Below are positions 15,859 through 22,406 of a stretch of 64,000 bases of DNA, piece by piece; within the stretch, counting starts at the first letter, position 1, and each line of letters starts with the position of its first letter. The notes under the pieces are model-generated. The model did not search any database. It was given only the letters and a program-made list of their open reading frames with translations, and was not told where the DNA came from. The DNA is taken from contig NZ_JAIWJX010000002.1 in NCBI RefSeq assembly GCF_023149135.1, positions 2,914,001 to 2,978,000 on the forward strand, read 5' to 3'. The stretch is from Fictibacillus marinisediminis (lineage in GTDB: Bacteria > Bacillota > Bacilli > Bacillales > Fictibacillaceae). The translations under genes and the position numbers were made by a program.

Positions 15859-17235
15859 TTAAATTTCTTTAAGCAAGTTTTCAAGCCATTGCTGGTTTTG
15901 CTCTTCAAGCTCATTATTATTGTTCATTTCCTTTTTCTCTGCCGTTGTTTCTTCATCCTTCAGCCAGTCTGGCAGACGGGCGCTCTTTTTCTGGGTTCCA
16001 TTACGCTTATAATTTGTATTTTTACGCTCCTGCCACTCTTTGTACTTCTTCTGTTCTGAACGAGCAAGCGCCATGGCTTCCGGAACGGTTTGTACTTTTT
16101 TCCTGGCCCAGTGGCTCGCAATTTTTTCGACGAATGAACGTGTAAGTTTTAGATCATTGGTCTTCAGTACATAGTCGATCAAAACATTGACCACACCCGG
16201 AGTCATTTTTTGCTCAAGCATGAGATACGTAACAATATTCAAATCCACTTCCGCCGGCTTTGTTCCAGATTGGAGTTCCAGCAATTGAAAAGGTGATACT
16301 TCTTCAAAGAATTTTATCACTTTTTCTTCTTCTGTGACAGGCTCTGTGCCTGCAGCTGTTTTTAAGCTCTGCGGCTGAGTACGGAGAGCCATCTGGGGCA
16401 GCTGGTTGTTGTTTTCAATCCTGTACCATTTTTGAACTTCCTTCCGAAGATTTTCGGCAGTCAACTCTCCATGAAGATGGTACGCGTTTTGGATTTGCCT
16501 GCTCATTTCGAGCGGTCCCATCTGGTAAACGTACGCCAGTTTAAGGATTGATTCCCTTATGGAAGGAGTTATGACTTCTTTCGGAAGAATAAAGCTTGAA
16601 ATGCTGGAGATCAACAAATCAAAGTCAAAGTCTTCAGAAGTGATGGATAACGGATTGCCTGGTTTTCTTTCTGCCAGACTTCCGCCTGATCCCTCCTGAA
16701 TTTCCGAATAAGTCCCTGCTGTCATTTCAGAAGGATGAAGCGATACGAAAACATCATTAAATGATGACGTCATTTCCACGTATTCTTCCATCTCAGTTTC
16801 TTCTTGAATAAAATGGTCTCGCATCTCGGAATACTTTGTTTTGCCTAATCGATTGTAAAGATAGATGTTCAAGACCCCATCGTTGAAAAATTCATCCGGT
16901 GACAGAGGGGTTTGCAATTCATATAAGTAAACCCTCGTATCTTCTTTATCCCGTTTATAAGTTTTCAGCAGGCCGATGGCTTCCAGTTTTTTTCGGGCAG
17001 CAATAATATCCTTCAATGAAAATTGGGTCACATTCATGAGCCTCTGATGCGTTTGCTCTTTTGGAGTTTTCATTTCGGCATCACACCAAAATGTCATATA
17101 TAAACTATAGGCAAAAGCGCCTATTAACGGCTGGTACAGCATGGTCAATACTTTGCGGTCTATATTATGGAGATAGCCGCTAAATTGAACCTCATATGTA
17201 TCCACCGGGACAATTTCTTTCCAGTGTACACTCAT
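15859..17235 (-). CDS. dnaB: Replication initiation and membrane attachment protein DnaB
   Basis: 458 residues, the Firmicute DnaB (not the helicase). It acts after DnaA and DnaD at oriC and PriA forks and works with DnaI to load the helicase. The N-terminal winged helix (LYQPLIGAFAYSLYMTFW), the DnaB/DnaD-like C-terminal domains and a charged, Asn-rich tail near LPDWLKDEE are visible. I use the ATG at 17235, which has AAAGGTGAG 4 nt upstream; the GTG at 17244 lies inside that site. A terminator separates it from nrdR upstream. Confidence 0.93.
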   Translation of the reverse strand: MSVHWKEIVPVDTYEVQFSGYLHNIDRKVLTMLYQPLIGAFAYSLYMTFWCDAEMKTPKEQTHQRLMNVTQFSLKDIIAARKKLEAIGLLKTYKRDKEDTRVYLYELQTPLSPDEFFNDGVLNIYLYNRLGKTKYSEMRDHFIQEETEMEEYVEMTSSFNDVFVSLHPSEMTAGTYSEIQEGSGGSLAERKPGNPLSITSEDFDFDLLISSISSFILPKEVITPSIRESILKLAYVYQMGPLEMSRQIQNAYHLHGELTAENLRKEVQKWYRIENNNQLPQMALRTQPQSLKTAAGTEPVTEEEKVIKFFEEVSPFQLLELQSGTKPAEVDLNIVTYLMLEQKMTPGVVNVLIDYVLKTNDLKLTRSFVEKIASHWARKKVQTVPEAMALARSEQKKYKEWQERKNTNYKRNGTQKKSARLPDWLKDEETTAEKKEMNNNNELEEQNQQWLENLLKEI

Positions 17236-17296
17236 GGTTCTCACCTTTCAAAAAAAGTTTTTTCGAAATCTATAGAGATAAAACAAGCATCCCGAT

Positions 17297-17329
17297 AAAA
17301 AAAAGCGTAAAACTGGTACTGTCTTACGC
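17297..17329 (-). terminator. nrdR terminator
   Basis: Stem GCGTAA/TTACGC, extendable with one mismatch, followed by eight T residues on the minus strand, 4 nt after the nrdR stop. Read-through into dnaB is possible. Confidence 0.75.
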
Positions 17330-17332
17330 AAG

Positions 17333-17794
17333 TTAGTGCTCGTCTTTTTTTATTAATTCTTTCAGTTCTTTTATGAATACATTGATGTCCTTAAATTGCC
17401 GGTAGACCGAAGCAAATCGGACATAAGCTACTTCGTCCGTGTCCGCAAGATAATCCATGACTTTTTCGCCGACTTCTTTGCTGTTTATTTCAGAAACCCC
17501 TTGGTTCCGCAGGTCCTTTTCTATGTTGTCCACGATATTTTCAAGAACTTCTAAAGGTACAGGGCGTTTCTCACAAGCTTTTATAAGTCCGCGAAGAATT
17601 TTTTCACGGCTGAATTCTTCCCGGGTACCTTCTTTTTTCACAACAATCAGCGGTATTTCTTCAACCGTTTCAAAGGTTGTAAATCGATAGGTGCATGACT
17701 CGCATTCCCGCCTGCGGCGAATCGATCTCCCCGAATGGACCGGTCTAGAATCAAGCACTTTTGTACCGTTATACTGACAGGACGGACAACGCAA
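17333..17794 (-). CDS. nrdR: Transcriptional repressor NrdR
   Basis: 153 residues. NrdR is the nucleotide-sensing repressor of ribonucleotide reductase genes. A four-cysteine zinc ribbon (CPSC near residue 3 and CESC near residue 31) is followed by an ATP-cone domain ([20 protein letters not shown]) that binds ATP or dATP. The start is TTG with GGAG about 10 nt upstream. In B. subtilis nrdR (ytcG) sits upstream of dnaB as here. No NrdR boxes were found in the window. Confidence 0.95.
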   Translation of the reverse strand: MRCPSCQYNGTKVLDSRPVHSGRSIRRRRECESCTYRFTTFETVEEIPLIVVKKEGTREEFSREKILRGLIKACEKRPVPLEVLENIVDNIEKDLRNQGVSEINSKEVGEKVMDYLADTDEVAYVRFASVYRQFKDINVFIKELKELIKKDEH

Positions 17795-17869
17795 AGCAGA
17801 TCAACTCCAAAAATTAATTAACCTCTATTATAATTCTATCTTAGACAAAAGGAGGGCATGTGACAAGAA

Positions 17870-18265
17870 TTAATTGTTTTCAAGCAGAGATGTGCCAATA
17901 AATTCAAGCTTTCCCTTCAATCCTTCATTAATAGAAAGGATCACCTTTCTGCTGTATCCAAAATCGATCGGAAGCGGCGATTCAGACGTGACATTAATAT
18001 CGACTGCCGTTTTAAATGGTCTGAGAGAGGTCGCAGTGATCACGGCAAAAGCCTTCCTTGGAGCTGTAACTTCAAAAGATAGCTCGCCACGTTCTTTTGA
18101 TGATCCAAGCAGTCTATAATGGCTTTGCTGCCGGACAAGTTCTTCAATGGCATCCATGACTTTCGTGCGGTTCGCTTTGAAATAATGGGTTTGCAGTAAA
18201 GGATCTAGGTGGTTCTCGGAAGTTTCTGAATGATTTTTCAAGATATTTTGCAATCGTTTAAGCAC
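17870..18265 (-). CDS. Conserved hypothetical cytosolic protein
   Basis: 131 residues, soluble, with no signal peptide or membrane segment. The N-terminus LKRLQNILKNHSETSENHLDPLLQTHYF is followed by alternating hydrophobic strands (ELSFEVTAPRKAFAVITAT). I recognise it only as a short protein kept between speD and nrdR in some Bacillus relatives and annotated there as a cytosolic protein; it has no clear counterpart in B. subtilis. GAGGAG precedes the ATG. It follows the speD terminator and is probably a single-gene unit. Confidence 0.7.
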   Translation of the reverse strand: MLKRLQNILKNHSETSENHLDPLLQTHYFKANRTKVMDAIEELVRQQSHYRLLGSSKERGELSFEVTAPRKAFAVITATSLRPFKTAVDINVTSESPLPIDFGYSRKVILSINEGLKGKLEFIGTSLLENN

Positions 18266-18305
18266 GGTACTCCTCCTCTAAACTCCTCTATGCAAAAGCG
18301 GAAAG

Positions 18306-18337
18306 TAAAAAAAGAGGTGCAAATAACACACCTCTTT
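18306..18337 (-). terminator. speD terminator
   Basis: Stem AAAGAGGTG/CACCTCTTT with T runs on both sides; on the minus strand it follows the speD stop by about 22 nt. Confidence 0.85.
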
Positions 18338-18359
18338 TTCGACTTAGCATTCAATTTTA

Positions 18360-18743
18360 TTAATTAGCGGCAACTTTATTTTTAGCAACTTTAACAGGAC
18401 CCATTCCACGTGGAACTTCCAAATTTTCACGGCTGTTCGCTTCCAAAGCCTGTGAAATGTAATCAGCAGCCACATTAGGATCAATACGATCCCCACAAGT
18501 GTATACGTCAATGCTTGCATAACCATGCTCTGGAAAACTGTGGATTGTCAAGTGTGATTCAGAAATAATAACAACCCCACTCACGCCATGCGGCGCAAAC
18601 TTATGAAAAGCAACCTCACGAATTTCTGCACCTGCTTTTAGGGCAGCGTCAACAAACGTCTCTTCAATAAACCTCATATCATTTAGCTTTTCACTGTTGC
18701 ATCCCCATAGTTCAGCAATTACGTGTCTTCCCATTGTATCCAT
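18360..18743 (-). CDS. speD: S-adenosylmethionine decarboxylase proenzyme
   Basis: 127 residues, the short prokaryotic class. It makes decarboxylated SAM for spermidine synthesis and is self-cleaved to form a pyruvoyl cofactor. The cleavage site is in [20 protein letters not shown]: chain breakage before Ser leaves a pyruvoyl alpha chain, and the following His and the Cys in VYTCGD are the proton donors. The N-terminus [15 protein letters not shown] is that of Bacillus SpeD. AGGGGGA is 9 nt upstream. An unusually structured leader of about 140 nt precedes it. Confidence 0.95.
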   Translation of the reverse strand: MDTMGRHVIAELWGCNSEKLNDMRFIEETFVDAALKAGAEIREVAFHKFAPHGVSGVVIISESHLTIHSFPEHGYASIDVYTCGDRIDPNVAADYISQALEANSRENLEVPRGMGPVKVAKNKVAAN

Positions 18744-18771
18744 ATTAGCATAGTCCCCCTTAAAAATTTTT

Positions 18772-18842
18772 CATGCCTTCAAGCATGCGGTATTGAACAT
18801 CTACCACGGGGGAAAGTTAGTCCTAAGAGGTCCTAACCCTTT
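18772..18842 (-). promoter_or_regulatory. Structured leader of speD (two hairpins)
   Basis: Between the promoter and the speD ribosome binding site the RNA can form AAAG-GG-TTAG paired with CTAACTTT (18813-18842, GG bulge), whose loop holds a second TTAGGAC, and a small CATGC/GCATG hairpin (18772-18787). No terminator T run follows either. Function is not known; control of translation is one possibility. Confidence 0.4.
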
Positions 18843-18891
18843 AAGTAGAATCCAACGCCTTGGTTTGCTTTATTTGAAGTTCACGAATCAT

Positions 18892-18920
18892 AGTATACTT
18901 GTTTTATTTTTCATTTGCAA
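18892..18920 (-). promoter_or_regulatory. speD promoter
   Basis: TTGCAA (18915-18920), a 17-nt spacer and TATACT (18892-18897) on the minus strand. Transcription would begin near 18885. The rest of the 309-bp gap up to gapB holds the gapB terminator and no gene. Confidence 0.65.
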
Positions 18921-18994
18921 TAACTTGTTTGAAATTTCCCTCTAAATTTTTATATGAAAACCAATGACATAAAAAGGGTGGATTTTGTTGATAA

Positions 18995-19042
18995 ACAAAA
19001 AGAACGGACAGCGCCAGAAGCCGGCTCCGTCCGTTCTTTTTT
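18995..19042 (-). terminator. gapB terminator
   Basis: Stem AAGAACGGAC/GTCCGTTCTT enclosing a further GC-rich hairpin, with T residues on both sides. It terminates gapB on the minus strand and could work in either direction. Confidence 0.88.
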
Positions 19043-19052
19043 AATTTTTGCT

Positions 19053-20090
19053 TTATGAAGGAATCCTCATATCCGCCTTTTGAGCTAAACCTGCAGCAAC
19101 AAGACCTGCAAGATCAACAACACGGCAAGAATAGCCCCATTCATTGTCATACCAGGCAAGCACTTTTACTTTTTTATTCTCAATAACCATTGTTGATAAA
19201 CCATCAATGATAGAAGAATTCTCATTACCGTTATAATCAATGGAAACCAGCGGCTGTTCGCTGTATCCAAGAATACCGTTTAATGCACCCTCAGACGCTG
19301 TTCTTAAAGCCTCATTTACCATCTCTTCTGTCACATCCGTTTTTAGATCGACCACTAAATCAACCAATGATACATTTGGAGTCGGGACTCGGAGTGCCAT
19401 TCCATTCAACTTTCCTGTGAGATGAGGAAGAACCTTGGAGATCGCTTTTGCCGCCCCGGTAGACGTTGGTATGATGGATTGGCCGCAAGCTCTTGCACGT
19501 CTGAGGTCCTTATGCGGGTTATCAATATTTTTTTGATCATTTGTATAGGCATGTACGGTAGTCATCATTCCTGATTCAATCCCGAATTGTTCATCGAGTA
19601 CTTTTACTACAGGTGCCAAACAGTTCGTTGTGCATGAAGCATTGGATAGGATATGATGTTCGTCCGCTTTGTAATCGCTGTCATTTACACCCATAACAAT
19701 CGTGATGTCTTCATCTTTTCCAGGTGCAGTAATAATAACCTTCTTCGCCCCAGCTTGCAGATGGTAGCCTGCCATTTCCTTTGTTTTGAATTTTCCAGTG
19801 GCTTCAATCACGATATCGATTCCGAGCCCTTTCCATGGCAGTTCTCTTGGGTCGCGGGAATTGAGCAGAAGCACTTTTTGCCCGTCCACCATTAAGTAGC
19901 CTTCGTGGGCACTAACTTCACCAACAAACATTCCGTGAATTGAGTCATACTTAATCATATGTGCTAACGTTTCAGGAGGATAGCTTGCGTTGATTGCTAC
20001 AACCTCAAACTCGTTATTTTCCTCCATCATCTTACGAAATACCATTCTTCCGATCCGCCCGAGTCCATTAATCGCTACTTTTGCTTTCAT
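19053..20090 (-). CDS. gapB: Gluconeogenic glyceraldehyde-3-phosphate dehydrogenase GapB
   Basis: 345 residues. It is the NADP-preferring GAPDH paralogue that works in the gluconeogenic direction. NGLGRIGRMVFRK binds the cofactor, the catalytic cysteine is in SNASCTTNCLAPV, and VLAWYDNEWGYS is family-typical. The stretch after the first strand (VVAINASYPPETLAHMIKYDS) is GapB-like rather than GapA-like. Synteny with speD and coaE agrees. Two CcpN-type operator sites in its promoter fit repression during glycolytic growth. AGGGAG precedes the ATG. Confidence 0.95.
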   Translation of the reverse strand: MKAKVAINGLGRIGRMVFRKMMEENNEFEVVAINASYPPETLAHMIKYDSIHGMFVGEVSAHEGYLMVDGQKVLLLNSRDPRELPWKGLGIDIVIEATGKFKTKEMAGYHLQAGAKKVIITAPGKDEDITIVMGVNDSDYKADEHHILSNASCTTNCLAPVVKVLDEQFGIESGMMTTVHAYTNDQKNIDNPHKDLRRARACGQSIIPTSTGAAKAISKVLPHLTGKLNGMALRVPTPNVSLVDLVVDLKTDVTEEMVNEALRTASEGALNGILGYSEQPLVSIDYNGNENSSIIDGLSTMVIENKKVKVLAWYDNEWGYSCRVVDLAGLVAAGLAQKADMRIPS

Positions 20091-20107
20091 GGTGTGCTCC
20101 CTCCATA

Positions 20108-20118
20108 TATGTTATACT
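20108..20118 (-). promoter_or_regulatory. CcpN box 2 (gapB leader)
   Basis: On the plus strand TATGTTATACT fits the CcpN consensus TRTGHYATAYW at all 11 positions. It lies about 20 nt before the gapB start, inverted relative to box 1 and downstream of the predicted transcription start. Confidence 0.7.
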
Positions 20119-20141
20119 TTTTTGTCTCTTTTTCTACAATT

Positions 20142-20152
20142 AGTATAGCATA
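20142..20152 (-). promoter_or_regulatory. CcpN box 1 overlapping the gapB -10
   Basis: The minus strand reads TATGCTATACT, which fits TRTGHYATAYW at every position and contains the TATACT -10 (20142-20147). B. subtilis gapB is also controlled by CcpN through two such sites, so glycolytic repression is a sound inference. Confidence 0.75.
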
Positions 20153-20193
20153 TTTAAATAAAAAAAGAACACCATTTTATAAAAACGGGCAAA

Positions 20194-20220
20194 AAATAAA
20201 CCCTCTGCCTAGACAGAGGG
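20194..20220 (-). terminator. coaE terminator
   Basis: CCCTCTG/CAGAGGG stem followed by TTTATTTTTT on the minus strand, immediately after the coaE stop codon. Confidence 0.8.
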
Positions 20221-20814
20221 CTAAATAATATTCCATTCCTTAAGCTGAGCTTCCAGTTTCACTTTAAGCTCTTCCAAAGAACCATTGTTTGTAATCACCG
20301 CATCCGCCAGCTTTACTTTATCTTTAAGGGGCATCTGGGAAGCAATCCTGCTCCTTGCCTCATCCTCCGTGAACTGGTCTCTCATAACTAATCGGCTGAA
20401 CTGGACTTCATCATCAACAAAGATGAGGAGTGTGCGGTCTACCATATGGGTCAAATCGCTCTCAAACAACAGAGGAATATCCATAACCACATGGCTGAAT
20501 CCATCATTAAGATAATGTGCTGCCTGGCTCTTCATTTCATGCCGTACAGCCGGATGAACAATCTCATTCAGCACTTTCCGTTTGGCAGAATCGTTGAATA
20601 TGACGCTGCCAAGTTTTTTTCGATCGAGGTTCTTTTCTTCATCTATTACTTCTATCCCAAAGTTCTCGACAATTTTAACGTAGGCGGGCTGGCCTTGCTC
20701 CACAACCTGACGCGCGATTAAATCAGCATCAACAACAGGTATGTTATAGCTTCGCAAAAGATTGGAAACTGTGCTTTTTCCACTGGCAATTCCGCCGGTC
20801 AGGCCTATGATCAT
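20221..20814 (-). CDS. coaE: Dephospho-CoA kinase
   Basis: 197 residues. It performs the last step of coenzyme A synthesis, phosphorylating the 3'-hydroxyl of dephospho-CoA with ATP. The P-loop GLTGGIASGKSTV is at residues 4-16, followed by VVDADLIARQVVEQG and the lid-region motif RDQFTEDEARSRIASQMPL. It is 18 nt downstream of ytaF in a run polA-mutM-ytaF-coaE that matches B. subtilis. Confidence 0.95.
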   Translation of the reverse strand: MIIGLTGGIASGKSTVSNLLRSYNIPVVDADLIARQVVEQGQPAYVKIVENFGIEVIDEEKNLDRKKLGSVIFNDSAKRKVLNEIVHPAVRHEMKSQAAHYLNDGFSHVVMDIPLLFESDLTHMVDRTLLIFVDDEVQFSRLVMRDQFTEDEARSRIASQMPLKDKVKLADAVITNNGSLEELKVKLEAQLKEWNII

Positions 20815-20832
20815 GATTTTACGATCCTCCTG

Positions 20833-21465
20833 TTACATTTTCAGTAATCCTATAATAATCAGTAATATACCTGGAAGGAAGGTAAGCTTCTTCATCCACG
20901 TAATCCTGGACACTGCAAACCCTAATTTCATGCCACCAAGTACAAATATCGAGCTCATGGAGGCTACCGTAAATGCTGTAAGAAAAGGAGGCATATCAAC
21001 CATCGCTGCTCCGATTCCCGCTCCGAAAGCATCCAAGGAAAGCGCGACGCCCAGCAAGACCGCCTCCCAGCCATTGATAGAGCCGGATTTATCAAGATCT
21101 GCGATTGTCGGCTTACTTAAGATTTGAATCATGATTCCCAGAGATTTTATTTCTAATTTTACAATAGTCTTCTCTTCAGGTACAGCCGCGGCCTTTTTTT
21201 CAGGTTTGGCTACTTGGTACAAAAAATATGAACCGAGACCTAAAAGGATCAAGCCGCCAGTTACCTGACCGGCATGCGGCGATAAAAAGCGTTCTAAAAA
21301 ATGGCCGAATCCCATTGCAATAAAAAAGGTAATGGCCGAACATGAGGAAATGATAATGACCGATTTTAACGGAATCTTTATTTCCTTCATGCCATAAGTC
21401 AGCCCCGTACCAAAGCTGTCTAGACTTACTGCAAACGCCAGTAAGAGCATCGAAAAGGACACCAT
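20833..21465 (-). CDS. ytaF: Sporulation membrane protein YtaF (MntP-like)
   Basis: 210 residues with six membrane segments in two repeats, each containing an acidic motif: LLLAFAVSLDSFGTGLTYG and VLLGVALSLDAFGAGIGAA. This fold is shared with the manganese exporter MntP. YtaF is annotated as a sporulation protein and its substrate is unknown. The frame extends upstream, but I start at the ATG at 21465, which gives the same length as B. subtilis YtaF; GGAAGGAG lies 11 nt before it, a little far. It is followed closely by coaE. Confidence 0.85.
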   Translation of the reverse strand: MVSFSMLLLAFAVSLDSFGTGLTYGMKEIKIPLKSVIIISSCSAITFFIAMGFGHFLERFLSPHAGQVTGGLILLGLGSYFLYQVAKPEKKAAAVPEEKTIVKLEIKSLGIMIQILSKPTIADLDKSGSINGWEAVLLGVALSLDAFGAGIGAAMVDMPPFLTAFTVASMSSIFVLGGMKLGFAVSRITWMKKLTFLPGILLIIIGLLKM

Positions 21466-21524
21466 AACGGCAAAAGCTCCTTCCATACCACGTTGTGTAG
21501 TATATGAAAGAAGCTTGGAAACTG

Positions 21525-22346
21525 TTATTTTTGGCAGCTGCTGCAAAAATGAGTGCCTCGTCCTGCAACAACGGATCTAGTAATTTCACGGCCGCATTTT
21601 TTGCATGGCTCTCCCTTTTTTCCATAAACAAAATGCTCCAGTTGAAAGTTACCGGCTTTCCCTTCGGAATTCACATAAGAGCGAATCGTACTGCCGCCTT
21701 TTTCGACTGACTCTTTCAGGATCGATACCATGTTTTCCTGCAGCTTTTTTAATCGCTGCAGCGATAATCCGTTCGCTCTTTGTTCGGGGTGTATACCCGA
21801 TGCAAAAAGAATTTCATCCACATAGATGTTTCCCAGACCTGTTATGAGAGACTGGTCCAGCAGGACTGCTTTCACCGACCTGCTTGTCTTCGAGAACATT
21901 TTCTTTAAAAGCGATGGAGTAAGTTCTGCGGAAAAAGGCTCATAACCGAGTTTGGATAACGGCTGCCGCTGTTCTTCTTCCCCTTTTCGAAACAGATGCA
22001 TCGTACCGAATTTCCTGACATCCTGGTACCGGAGTTCACTTCCGTCAGTAAACTCAAAGAGAACATGCGTATGTTTATCAAACGGTTCTTCCTTTTGGTT
22101 TAACGCATACTTCCCTTCCATTCTCAGATGGGAAACAAGAACATCATCATCAAGAAAAATCTTAAGGAACTTGCCTCTTCGCTCTACATGTTCTATGGTC
22201 TGGCCGCTGAGCCGGATTTTGAATTCATCGAGCTCAGGATGTTTAATAATATTACTCCATAAGACTCTAACTTCTTTAATCGTTTTTCCGCCAACCAGTC
22301 TGTTCAGTGTGTTTTTTACGTTTTCTACCTCTGGCAATTCAGGCAT
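21525..22346 (-). CDS. mutM: Formamidopyrimidine-DNA glycosylase
   Basis: 273 residues. It removes 8-oxoguanine and formamidopyrimidines and cleaves the abasic site. The catalytic N-terminus is MPELPEVENV, with Pro2 as nucleophile after Met removal, so the start must be the ATG at 22346. The H2TH region (LDQSLITGLGNIYVDEILF) and the C-terminal zinc finger (CKKCGREITRSVVAGRGTHFC) are intact. It follows polA directly, as in B. subtilis. Confidence 0.97.
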   Translation of the reverse strand: MPELPEVENVKNTLNRLVGGKTIKEVRVLWSNIIKHPELDEFKIRLSGQTIEHVERRGKFLKIFLDDDVLVSHLRMEGKYALNQKEEPFDKHTHVLFEFTDGSELRYQDVRKFGTMHLFRKGEEEQRQPLSKLGYEPFSAELTPSLLKKMFSKTSRSVKAVLLDQSLITGLGNIYVDEILFASGIHPEQRANGLSLQRLKKLQENMVSILKESVEKGGSTIRSYVNSEGKAGNFQLEHFVYGKKGEPCKKCGREITRSVVAGRGTHFCSSCQK

Positions 22347-22367
22347 ATCTTTCACCTCAAATCAAAC

Positions 22368-22393
22368 GGAAAACAGCCAAATCGGCTGTTTTC
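22368..22393 (-). other. Hairpin between polA and mutM
   Basis: GAAAACAGCC/GGCTGTTTTC stem with a 5-nt loop. On the minus strand the only T run is inside the 3' arm, so termination would be partial. It may separate polA from mutM or protect the transcript end. Confidence 0.4.
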
Positions 22394-22406
22394 TCTTCTT
22401 TTTTTT

